This document shows, in pieces, positions 16,261 through 24,049 of a stretch of DNA of 64,000 bases. Below the pieces are notes generated by a model. That model saw only the letters and a program-made list of their open reading frames with translations. It had not been told where the DNA came from and ran no database searches. The stretch is from assembly GCA_035299765.1 (NCBI GenBank), contig DATGVZ010000101.1:7153-71152 (forward strand), read 5' to 3'. A program made the translations under genes and the position numbers. The stretch is from 20CM-2-65-7 sp035299765 (GTDB lineage Bacteria; Gemmatimonadota; Gemmatimonadetes; Gemmatimonadales; GWC2-71-9). The stretch's first letter is position 1. Every line of letters begins with the position of its first letter.

Positions 16261-18670
16261 CGGGCGGTCCTAACGTAGCAGTGTCATCACGCACGACGCT
16301 GGCACCGGTCGTGGCATCGTACGAGACGCGGATCACCCGGTCCAATCCGTCACGCACCTGCTCGATGTGCGTGATGAGGATGACCTGCGGGAACCGGTCG
16401 CCGAGGCGACGCAGCAGCGCCAGAACGTGTTGGCGGCGCGATTCGTCGAGCGAGCCGAAGATCTCATCGAGCACGAGCAGCGACAGCGGCTGACCTGCGC
16501 GCTCCGCGATCATCTGCGAGATCGCGAGGCGCAGCACGAGATTCGCGATGTCTTCTTCACCGCCCGAGATCACGGGCTTCGGCACTCCCTCATCGAGCAC
16601 GACCACGCGATAATCTTCGTCGAGGTCGACTTCGTCATAACGACCGTCGGTCAGATCGGCCAGGAATCCGGATGCCAGCGCGCCGATCTCCGGCCGCATG
16701 GCGGCGTTGAGGTCGCCGCGCAGATCGGAGAATGCGCGATCGAGCTCGTTGTGCAGCCGCAGCTCGATCTTGCGCTCGGCGATGGTGCGCTCGCGGGCCG
16801 CTCGCTCCACCGCGCGCCGCTCGGTTTCGCGAACGGCGCCCTCCGCGGCCACCAGCTCGCCGCGCGTCTCCGCAACTGCCAGCTCCGCCGCGCGCAACGC
16901 GTGCGCCGCGCGATCGTGGCGCTCGCGAGCCGCCGCGAACTTCGGCTCTGAGAAGCCTTCGGCTTTGACGGCGTCGCCAAGTTGTCTCACCTGCTCCTCC
17001 CGCGCCGACAGCCCCTTCTCCGCCAGCTCGGCTTCGCCGACCAGCGCCTCCGCGCGATCCGCACGCGCCTTCAGCGTCGCCGCCGCCAGTGCCACCGGCT
17101 CGAGCTTTGCGAGCTCGGTGCGAACCGCGTCGTGCCGGTCTGCATTGTACCCGCTGGCCCGCGCGGCGACACGCCGCTCGATTTCCTCGGTGCGTTTGGC
17201 AAGACCGGCCCGTTCTTTCTGAAGGCGGGCGCGCTCGCCCGCCTGCGCCCGCAGGGTGCCTTCGCGTTCACTCGCCTGGCGCGCCTGGTCCCGGAGCACA
17301 TCGCGGGCGGCCTCCGCCTGCGTGACGGCCGGGGGAGCGTCCGCCAGCTGCTCGAGACGCTGCCGGAAGTACGTGCCATCGTCGACGATCGCCTGGAGTT
17401 GGCGATCCAGCACGCCGAGCACCGCCGGATGTTCGCTGCCGAGCGGCCGGCGGCAGGTCGGACATTCGCCCTCGGGGCCAAGTCGCTCGATCTTGTCGCG
17501 CTGATCCTTCACCTCATCGTACTGCTTCAGCAGCTCGGCGCGCCGCGTGCCGGCATACTCTTTCTCCCGCACCCACGCGGCCTGCTGCTCCGTGGCAACT
17601 TTGTCGGCTGCTTCGAGTCGCTCGACGAGCGCTCGCGCTTCCGTCGTCGCCCGCTTCAGCGCGTCTTCCACGTCGGCAAGGTCGTCGATGTGGCGATCCA
17701 GCACGTGGAGATTGCGGGTGAGCTCGGTGAGCTTCGCCTGCTCCTCGCGCCGTGCGGCGTCTTCCCGGTGCAACCGATCGAGCTCGACAAGCTCGGCCTT
17801 GAGCTTCGAGACCGGCGCCACCTCGGCGTCGAGCTTACGCAACTCCTCCCGAGCCGACAGTGCCTCGGCGAGCTCCTTGTCCAGCCGCTGGAATTCCTGC
17901 CGCGCGACGAGCACGCCCTGCTCCGCGACACGGAGGTCGCCATGCAGCGAGAGCGTCCGCTCGCGTCGCTCGACCCACTGCTGCCAACGCGGCTCTTCCT
18001 CGGCGAGCCCCTGCTGCGCCTTCGTACGCTCCGCGGTGGCCGCCGTGGCAGCCTTGCGGGCATCCGTCAGGCGCGCTTCCGCAGCTTTGCGCTCCTTCTC
18101 CAGCTCGGCCTGCGGCGGCAATCCCGTCTCGAGTCCATCGACCTCGTGTCCGAGGGCGTTCCGGCGCTCGCGAATTCGTTCCTGGGCGATCGTGAGATGT
18201 TCGTGACGGAGCACGCGGGAGAGAAATGCGGCCCGCTCCGGGCGCGTCGCGTCCGCGAGCACGGCGAGCTCTTTCTGTCCGGTGAAGTACGTATTGAAGA
18301 ACTCGGCGTGCGTCATACCCAGCACGCGCTGCAAGCGCGCCGTGACTTCTTTCAGCGAGTTGGCGACGACGGCGCCGTCCTGATACAGCTCGGCGTTATT
18401 GAGACCACGCTCGACGCGATAGGCGTGGGTGCCGAGGCTGAATTCCAATTCGACCAGGACTTGGGCGCGCGCTTTCGCGCGCAGGTTGCGGATCGAGTCC
18501 TTGTCGCCGCGCGCCGCGACGTTGCCGTAAATCGCCCAGGCGATCGCCTCGAGGAGTGACGTCTTGCCTGAGCCGTTGGGGCCGATGATGCCGGTCAGCC
18601 CATCGCCAAACACAATCTCGGTATCGGCGTGCTGGCGGAAGTTGACGAGCCGCAGCCGATGCAATTTCAC
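16241..18670 (-). CDS. sbcC: SbcC/Rad50-type SMC-like ATPase
   Basis: The ATPase that, with the nuclease SbcD/Mre11, tethers and processes DNA ends. The 809 residues begin with VKLHRLRLVNFRQH, then Walker A GPNGSGKTS near residue 35. A long coiled coil (about residues 190-670) follows, split by the zinc-hook CPTC (GECPTCRRPLG) near residue 400. The ABC signature ISGGEEDIANLVLRLA is near residue 705 and Walker B LSLLVLDEIFGSLDE near 735. At 809 residues it is closer to archaeal Rad50 than to E. coli SbcC (over 1,000). The GTG start overlaps the SbcD stop (GTGA). Longer upstream starts would run through sbcD. Confidence 0.95.
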   Translation of the reverse strand: MKLHRLRLVNFRQHADTEIVFGDGLTGIIGPNGSGKTSLLEAIAWAIYGNVAARGDKDSIRNLRAKARAQVLVELEFSLGTHAYRVERGLNNAELYQDGAVVANSLKEVTARLQRVLGMTHAEFFNTYFTGQKELAVLADATRPERAAFLSRVLRHEHLTIAQERIRERRNALGHEVDGLETGLPPQAELEKERKAAEARLTDARKAATAATAERTKAQQGLAEEEPRWQQWVERRERTLSLHGDLRVAEQGVLVARQEFQRLDKELAEALSAREELRKLDAEVAPVSKLKAELVELDRLHREDAARREEQAKLTELTRNLHVLDRHIDDLADVEDALKRATTEARALVERLEAADKVATEQQAAWVREKEYAGTRRAELLKQYDEVKDQRDKIERLGPEGECPTCRRPLGSEHPAVLGVLDRQLQAIVDDGTYFRQRLEQLADAPPAVTQAEAARDVLRDQARQASEREGTLRAQAGERARLQKERAGLAKRTEEIERRVAARASGYNADRHDAVRTELAKLEPVALAAATLKARADRAEALVGEAELAEKGLSAREEQVRQLGDAVKAEGFSEPKFAAARERHDRAAHALRAAELAVAETRGELVAAEGAVRETERRAVERAARERTIAERKIELRLHNELDRAFSDLRGDLNAAMRPEIGALASGFLADLTDGRYDEVDLDEDYRVVVLDEGVPKPVISGGEEDIANLVLRLAISQMIAERAGQPLSLLVLDEIFGSLDESRRQHVLALLRRLGDRFPQVILITHIEQVRDGLDRVIRVSYDATTGASVVRDDTATLGPPDASVAA

Positions 18671-19875
18671 GGCGAGTCCTCGCGCGCCACCGACTCCAGG
18701 TATTCGACGCCGAGTTTCACGAACGACTCGCGGTTCAACTCGGCGTCCAGCGGCCGGCGGCCGAGGAAGTCGCGAACCGTCTCGGCGAGGGTTTGGCGAC
18801 GCACTCCCGCGCCGCCGACCGTTCCCGCTCCGCGCTGCGACTCGGGACGCCGCAAATCCAAATGGAAGTTCAGGGCGCGGGCTTTGTATTCGCGGATCGC
18901 CGCGTGGTCCAGATCGCGGGCGACAGACCGGTCGACATCCCACACCAGTAGACGCACGATTTGATCATCGATCTTCGCACCGGTCATTCGCTCGGCGATC
19001 TGCGCGTCCAGCTCTTTGGCGTTCAATCCAGCCGCCTGGACCGGGGGCAAGTCGAGATGGCGCCGGACTGGGGTGATGGGACGGAACGAGACACGCGCGC
19101 TCTTGACGTCAACGAGCAAGTAGCCTTTGCCGGTGCGCTCGGGCTTTCCCTTCGTCCCACCCCGAGTGCTGCGCTGCGCAGCCTCGTCCTGGAGCTGGCC
19201 CCACGGGTTCGGCGGCAGATACTCGAGACTACCTGAGTACCACGCGTTGGTTGCGATCGACTGCGCGGTGTGATAGTGGCCGAGTGCGATGTAATTCCAT
19301 TTCTCGGGCGCGAGCAGCTCCCGAGAGAGCTGCGCACCTCCGTACTCCATCGTGCCTCGTTCCTCACCGAGGCCGCCGTGCACGCCATGCGAGACGAGCA
19401 CGTTGAGCGTGGGTCCGCCAGACTCGGGGCGAAGCGCCGGGCGTTCTGCCTGTGCCAGCGCTTGATGCGGCACGGCGAGCACAGCACAGTCGAGTTTGGG
19501 ATAAACGATCCGGCGCGGCTCTTCGATCGCGATGTCCACGCCCAAAGCTTCATAGAGCCGCAGGATGGTACCGGTTTCGGTCGAGCGCGGCGTGTCGTGC
19601 TCCCCGGCAACCGCGACGATCGGTGATGCGGGCAAACCGGTGCGCAGCCGGTGCAGCTCGCGGAAGAAGAACAGAATCGCGGCGTTGGTGGGCCGCACGG
19701 AGTGAAAGATGTCTCCGGCGATGACGATCAGATCCGGTTGCTGTTCGAGCAGGTCGTCCACTGCCCGGCGGAACACTTCCGCGATATCCGCCTCGCGCTG
19801 ATTCGTGCCCTTCGGCGTCTGGCGATCGAACTGCCGGAAGCCGAGGTGCAAGTCGGCGAGGTGCGCGAGTCTCAT
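18667..19875 (-). CDS. sbcD: SbcD/Mre11-type exonuclease
   Basis: Manganese-dependent nuclease of the Mre11-Rad50 complex. The 402 residues carry the five calcineurin-like phosphoesterase motifs: DLHLG near the start, GDIFHS, AGEHD (in place of GNHD), SHGVHG, and GHYH. The ATG at 19875 gives the textbook N-terminus MRLAHLADLHLG and sits 2 bases after the herA stop, with GGATGA about 10 bases upstream; an ATG at 19890 adds five residues. The C-terminal part after residue 280 is the capping/Rad50-binding region. Coupled to sbcC downstream and herA upstream. Confidence 0.94.
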   Translation of the reverse strand: MRLAHLADLHLGFRQFDRQTPKGTNQREADIAEVFRRAVDDLLEQQPDLIVIAGDIFHSVRPTNAAILFFFRELHRLRTGLPASPIVAVAGEHDTPRSTETGTILRLYEALGVDIAIEEPRRIVYPKLDCAVLAVPHQALAQAERPALRPESGGPTLNVLVSHGVHGGLGEERGTMEYGGAQLSRELLAPEKWNYIALGHYHTAQSIATNAWYSGSLEYLPPNPWGQLQDEAAQRSTRGGTKGKPERTGKGYLLVDVKSARVSFRPITPVRRHLDLPPVQAAGLNAKELDAQIAERMTGAKIDDQIVRLLVWDVDRSVARDLDHAAIREYKARALNFHLDLRRPESQRGAGTVGGAGVRRQTLAETVRDFLGRRPLDAELNRESFVKLGVEYLESVAREDSP

Positions 19876-19876
19876 G

Positions 19877-21862
19877 TCAGTACGGCTCATCCGAGATTGG
19901 GTTCAAGGGCTGCACGGCTCGATGCTCGCGCACGGCGGGGGGAGCCTCCGCCACGACTCTGCTGCCGAGCACCTTCCGGAAGTATGCGAGCGCGTCTTCA
20001 GGCCGGCTCCGACGCGTCGCTGCGAGCGCCCGGCGCACGTCATCCTGCTCGCGGTCGGCAATCAGATCCTTCACCTGGTTCGGGCGAATGCGCCGGTCCA
20101 ACCGGACGAGCTGCCGCACGACGGCGTCGTCGAACGGCACGTCGGCGGCGGGGGGAAACCGCTCGACTCCATCGCGCCCGCGCAGCACCGGCGGTTTGGG
20201 GAAACGCACGAAGATCGGCTGCGTGAAATGGGGATGCCGCACCATCAGCTCCCCGATCGGCAGCGTGGCGAGCTTGCTCTTTGTGGCCGGAGAGAGCACC
20301 TGATATCCCGGCGTCGCCAGCTCATCCATGTCCATGCGCCCGAACACCTGCGTGCCCGCATTGCCGACCACACGGCGATGGACCTGCGAGCGGAATTGTT
20401 CGGCGCCGAAGAGCACCAGGCCGAGGTAGCGGCCGCGCTCGGAGATGTCGAGCAGCATCTTCTTGACGTACGTCTCCGGCCCGTCGCCCGGTGCGTACTT
20501 GTTCAGCTCATCCACGAAGACGACGACGGCGTCGACGCCGAGCTCGCGTCGCTCGAGCTGCTCGCGGAGTTTGGAGACGACGCGGGCGAAGACGAGGTCC
20601 TGACCGAGCGGATCGACGTTGGCGATGTCGATCACGTAGACCGTGCGATCCGCGAACTCGCTCCAGGGCAAATCGCTCGCCGGCCCGTCGTCCGTCACGA
20701 GGCCTTTGCAGCGCGTGGAGATATTGAGCAGACGGTTGCGCACTTTGCGCATCGTAGCGATGTGGTGCGTTCGCCAGGTGTCGCTCCGCCCGCCGGACAT
20801 GATCTCCAGACCATCAAAGATCGAGCGGAACAGGCGATCGAGATCGGCAAAGGTTTGCACGCGATGCGTGCTGCCGAAGCCATCATCAAACGTGCGCCCC
20901 AACACCCGGTCCCGAAGGAAATCGATAAAGGCGTCGGCTTTGGCATCGATGTCGTCGCGGTTGAGTAACACTTCGGCGTAATCGACGACTTCCTGGAGAC
21001 CCCACGTCAGCGGCTCGACGTCGCCGACGAGATCGGGATGCGTGCGCAGCGTGTTGAGGTTGACGCCATCTGCTTTCAGCGGCGCGTACAGCTTCACCCG
21101 CTCGAATGGCTGCGCGGGCACCGCGAGCCGGTCGTAGCGGTGCCGGTCTTCATCGCTCAAGTCGCCGGGCTGATCGAGAAAACAGAGGTCCGGTCCCTTG
21201 ACGTTGAAGCACACGGCGGCGACGCGGCCTTTGTGCGGCGGGAAATGGGCGAAGATCGACGCGAGCAGGAATTCAACCGCGCTGGTCTTCGTGGCGAGTC
21301 CCGATACGCCCGAGATGTTGAGATGCGCCGCTTCGGGCCCGATGAGAAAATCGGCATCGAGATAGACGGGAGCTTCGCGGCCGGCGGAGGTATAGAGCCC
21401 GATGGGAATCGCCGTCGGCGTCGCAGAGTAAAGGAAGGCGTCCATACGAAGCGCCTGCGCGACATCGGCGTCGGCGGCGACGAATACCTGTCCGAGCGGC
21501 ACCGGTTGCAGCGGTTCTTCGGGAGTCTGGCGCAGCACGGCTGCGGTCCAGTAGCGGATCTCCTGCCGGGCGGTCGGCGCATCGGCGGCGCGGGCGGGAT
21601 CCCCTTCAGCACTGACGACATCGTGTAATGGGGTCGCGAGATCCGAGTAGGCGAACCCGTCGGTGACCACGCCGTACACAACCCTTCCCTCTTCCCCCTT
21701 CCCGGTTCCCCTGACTTTCACAATCGCACCGATCCCAACGCTGGTTTCGGTCCCGGTCCAGAAGTGGAATTGATGCGGTGTCGCAGGCTTCAGCTCGGTC
21801 GCCACAACTCGGCCGATGGGGGGGGGCGGGGGGGGCGGGGGGGGCGAGGCTTTATCGATCAC
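19877..21862 (-). CDS. herA: HerA-family hexameric DNA translocase/ATPase
   Basis: A 661-residue DUF87/HerA-type ATPase. In archaea HerA forms a hexameric ring that drives the nuclease NurA along DNA during end resection. An N-terminal HAS-barrel-like beta domain (residues 15-75) precedes the ATPase. The P-loop region reads ISGVSGLATKTS near residue 187, which keeps Lys-Thr-Ser but not the usual GSGK. Walker B is AVVVFVDELNKYAP near residue 450. A conserved arginine-rich segment FGAEQFRSQVHRRVVGNAGTQVFGRMD follows. The GTG start overlaps the nurA stop. The N-terminus has a poly-proline run and residues near 50-57 (GTGKGEEG) come from repeat DNA. Confidence 0.88.
   Translation of the reverse strand: MIDKASPPPPPPPPPIGRVVATELKPATPHQFHFWTGTETSVGIGAIVKVRGTGKGEEGRVVYGVVTDGFAYSDLATPLHDVVSAEGDPARAADAPTARQEIRYWTAAVLRQTPEEPLQPVPLGQVFVAADADVAQALRMDAFLYSATPTAIPIGLYTSAGREAPVYLDADFLIGPEAAHLNISGVSGLATKTSAVEFLLASIFAHFPPHKGRVAAVCFNVKGPDLCFLDQPGDLSDEDRHRYDRLAVPAQPFERVKLYAPLKADGVNLNTLRTHPDLVGDVEPLTWGLQEVVDYAEVLLNRDDIDAKADAFIDFLRDRVLGRTFDDGFGSTHRVQTFADLDRLFRSIFDGLEIMSGGRSDTWRTHHIATMRKVRNRLLNISTRCKGLVTDDGPASDLPWSEFADRTVYVIDIANVDPLGQDLVFARVVSKLREQLERRELGVDAVVVFVDELNKYAPGDGPETYVKKMLLDISERGRYLGLVLFGAEQFRSQVHRRVVGNAGTQVFGRMDMDELATPGYQVLSPATKSKLATLPIGELMVRHPHFTQPIFVRFPKPPVLRGRDGVERFPPAADVPFDDAVVRQLVRLDRRIRPNQVKDLIADREQDDVRRALAATRRSRPEDALAYFRKVLGSRVVAEAPPAVREHRAVQPLNPISDEPY
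21684..21711. repeat. Heptamer tandem repeat within herA
   Basis: Four consecutive 7-mers: CTTCCCT, CTTCCCC, CTTCCCG, GTTCCCC (consensus NGGGAAN on the coding strand). They encode the GTGKGEEG segment of HerA's N-terminal barrel. The unit matches the CGGGAAA array in lipB and the array ending the membrane protein gene at 63212-63239. Confidence 0.75.
21818..21845. repeat. (G8C)3 nonamer tract at the herA N-terminus
   Basis: A G9 run, then C, G8, C, G8, C. On the coding strand this gives the poly-proline stretch of HerA, a few codons after the start. The same 9-base unit occurs three times in a row at 28205-28231, and a slightly mutated form lies at 60813-60840. Long G runs of this kind are prone to slippage. 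Confidence 0.85.
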
Positions 21863-22848
21863 GATGCTATCGGCAACCGGTGACGTGCTGTCGACAGATC
21901 GCGCGGCGCGCGGGCCTTCAGGTATTCCTCCACGTTATGTAAAGGATACAACAGCCGGTCCCAGCGTGTAGCCGGCGTCGCCAGCGGCGCGCGCTCGGCG
22001 ACGAGCCAGCCACTCAGCTCGGACGCGAGCGCGACGGACGCCGGATCCGCTCGCGCTTCCACGCGCAGCAAGCCGTACAGCAAATCGTTCCCTTCCCACG
22101 GCCAGAGACGCAGATACCACGAATACACTTCGGTCCGGGTGTGACCGCCGCGCACAGCGAACACGCTGGTACGATGTCCGGCAGGCAGCGTCAACGCGCG
22201 TTCAAGTCCGCGCCCTTCGAGAAACTGGGTGCCGTGGCTGTTGATAACGCCAAGAGCGCGCGGGTGCCGCGCCACGGTGGGCGAGCGCGACAGCAGGCCG
22301 TCCAATACCAGCCACTCCTCGGCACCGAGTGTCGCGATGCAGTTCTCCGCGAGCTCACGCTCGAGTCCGGCACGGACGCGTCGAACGGTGCTCTCCACAG
22401 TTTCCAGATACCGCGCCGGCCCCCCCGCCAACTCGCCATCGATCGGTTCGACGTCGGAAACGGAAGCTTCCAGCACCTGGCGCAGCCCCGGAGTCATCCG
22501 CTCGAGCGGCGCGACGGCAAAAGCACGGTTGCGCTCGAACGTGGTGTGCAGCACGCCGCGGCTATCGCGCCTGCGGACGGCGGCGGCGACATAGGCGTCT
22601 ACGACCTGAATGATGCCGTCGCACGCCACCACGCCCCAGCGCGCAAAGCTCGCGAGAAACGAAACCGCCGGAGGAATTCGCGTACCGCCGCGCTCAGGAA
22701 CAGGATGGGCCTCGAGCTCGGCCCCCTCCACTAAGGCAGCGCGGTCGGCGGGTTCAATCTCTTCTTTGGATCCGCGGGCTCCGGTCGGATTGGGCACAAA
22801 CGCCACGGGTACCGCGCCGGCGTCGATGAGCGCCTGCCACCACGTCAT
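21859..22848 (-). CDS. nurA: NurA-like nuclease
   Basis: A 329-residue protein with the layout of NurA, the RNase-H-like nuclease that works with HerA. The likely metal-binding aspartates fall in VVACDGIIQVVDAY near residue 77 and WLVLDGLLSRS near residue 185. Conserved later elements are GVINSHGTQFLEG and VYSWYLRLWPWEG. The assignment rests on these patterns plus the direct ATGA/GTGA coupling to herA, the classical partner. Sequence conservation of NurA is low, so this is less certain than HerA. The ATG overlaps the stop of the O-methyltransferase gene. Confidence 0.78.
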   Translation of the reverse strand: MTWWQALIDAGAVPVAFVPNPTGARGSKEEIEPADRAALVEGAELEAHPVPERGGTRIPPAVSFLASFARWGVVACDGIIQVVDAYVAAAVRRRDSRGVLHTTFERNRAFAVAPLERMTPGLRQVLEASVSDVEPIDGELAGGPARYLETVESTVRRVRAGLERELAENCIATLGAEEWLVLDGLLSRSPTVARHPRALGVINSHGTQFLEGRGLERALTLPAGHRTSVFAVRGGHTRTEVYSWYLRLWPWEGNDLLYGLLRVEARADPASVALASELSGWLVAERAPLATPATRWDRLLYPLHNVEEYLKARAPRDLSTARHRLPIAS

Positions 22849-23483
22849 GCGGTGTCTCGCACTTTGAGACCAACCGCGAGACCGTCACGCACGGGAATGA
22901 TTGTCGCGACGAGGCGGGGATCACGCGCCGCGAGCTCGTTGAAAGCCCGCACACCGAGCGCCGAGCCGGAGCGGTCGTTTGGATCGACCGCCGCGCCGTG
23001 GAAGAAGGCGTTGTCGCACAGCAGCAAGCCGCCGCGCCGCAGCAGGCGCATGCCCCAATCGAAGTACTGGGGCAGCGGTTCTTTATCGGCATCGATGAAC
23101 ACCGCGTCGAATCCGGGCGCTAGCGTCGGCAGGACATCGAGCGCAGCGCCTTCGATCAATTGCACCTTTTTCGAGAGCCCCGCCGACGCGAAGGCTTCAC
23201 CAGCGATCTTGGCATGGCGCGGATCTTTCTCGATCGTGACCAGCCTCCCCATCGCCGGTAGCGCGCGTGCCAACCACACGCCGCTGTAGCCGCCAAGCGA
23301 GCCAATCTCCAGCACATTCGTCGCACCGATTGTGAGGAGCAGGAGATGGAGCAGCTTTCCTTCTTCTGGTGAGACATTGATGGTCGGCAGATTTTCCGCG
23401 GCATGGCGGGCGCGGATTTCGGAGAGAATCGAGTCTTCAGGGGCGAACAGCTCGGTGACGTAGCGCTCGAAGCGTTCGTCCAC
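22845..23483 (-). CDS. O-methyltransferase (caffeoyl-CoA O-methyltransferase-like family)
   Basis: A 212-residue class I SAM methyltransferase. Motif I is VLEIGSLGGYSGVWLA, motif II-like LVTIEKD, and the metal/substrate block is DAVFIDADKEPLPQYFDWGMRLLRRGGLLLCDNAFFHG, which matches the DAD-x-N pattern of divalent-cation-dependent catechol-type O-methyltransferases. The GTG start at 23483 shares one base with the upstream TAG stop; an upstream GTG at 23531 would overlap the previous gene by 49 bases. It is translationally coupled to nurA, though no functional link to DNA repair is known. Confidence 0.85.
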   Translation of the reverse strand: MDERFERYVTELFAPEDSILSEIRARHAAENLPTINVSPEEGKLLHLLLLTIGATNVLEIGSLGGYSGVWLARALPAMGRLVTIEKDPRHAKIAGEAFASAGLSKKVQLIEGAALDVLPTLAPGFDAVFIDADKEPLPQYFDWGMRLLRRGGLLLCDNAFFHGAAVDPNDRSGSALGVRAFNELAARDPRLVATIIPVRDGLAVGLKVRDTA

Positions 23484-23998
23484 TACGCCGTAGCTTCGAC
23501 GTTCGGGAAGGGGGGCACCTCCAAGAGCCACAATCCGGCGATTCTCGATTGCTTATCGACCTCCACGAGCAAATGGTCCGCGACACGCACGATCGTCGAG
23601 GGCCGCTGCCGGCCCACACGAATATGGAAGACCGACTCCGATTGATTCTTGTCGACGGTCAAAGGTGTGTCCACTTCCACGGCCGCCACGCCGGGCTGGG
23701 AGCGCCGGCCGGGGAAGGTGACCGAGCCTGCTTTCGTCGGCTCGGGCGGTACGAGGGAAGCCACGGTGCGGACATCGTCAGGCCAGGTCACGACGTCCAC
23801 GCCGCGCAGCGCGCCGCCCGCGACGTCGATCACGACGAACGAGCCGTCTCCCCCTTCGAGGTCCACGGTGCCGTTCATGCCGTTCCCTTTCGGCACCCCT
23901 TTGCACGCGACCGTCAGGATGTCGGTCTCCGGGTCCCAGCGGTAGGAAACCTTGGGAAGCTTTCCGTTCAACGGCTCGATGCGTGCTTCGAAATGCAT
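23483..23998 (-). CDS. Conserved hypothetical protein
   Basis: A 171-residue protein with no signal peptide or membrane segment. It is mostly predicted beta strand. Two similar-looking halves can be seen: SYRWDPETDILTVACKG with GSFVVIDVAGGALRGVDVVTWP, and IVRVADHLLVEVDKQSRIAGLWLLEVPPFP. The second resembles the short DUF2283-type pattern (a D-x-L-x-V strand followed by a gly-leu-glu strand), but I cannot assign a family. It is the first gene of the run that continues through the O-methyltransferase into nurA-herA-sbcD-sbcC. It diverges from the M24 peptidase gene at 24050. Confidence 0.6.
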   Translation of the reverse strand: MHFEARIEPLNGKLPKVSYRWDPETDILTVACKGVPKGNGMNGTVDLEGGDGSFVVIDVAGGALRGVDVVTWPDDVRTVASLVPPEPTKAGSVTFPGRRSQPGVAAVEVDTPLTVDKNQSESVFHIRVGRQRPSTIVRVADHLLVEVDKQSRIAGLWLLEVPPFPNVEATA

Positions 23999-24049
23999 GC
24001 GGTTGTGCGCCTTCCAGCGCGAAGAGAGGCTGCGTAATATAGCTGCACG

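Noticed and set aside
16982..18559. A 525-codon plus-strand frame opposite sbcC
   Set aside because: It is the reverse complement of the coiled-coil coding region; its composition is Arg/Leu-rich without domain pattern.
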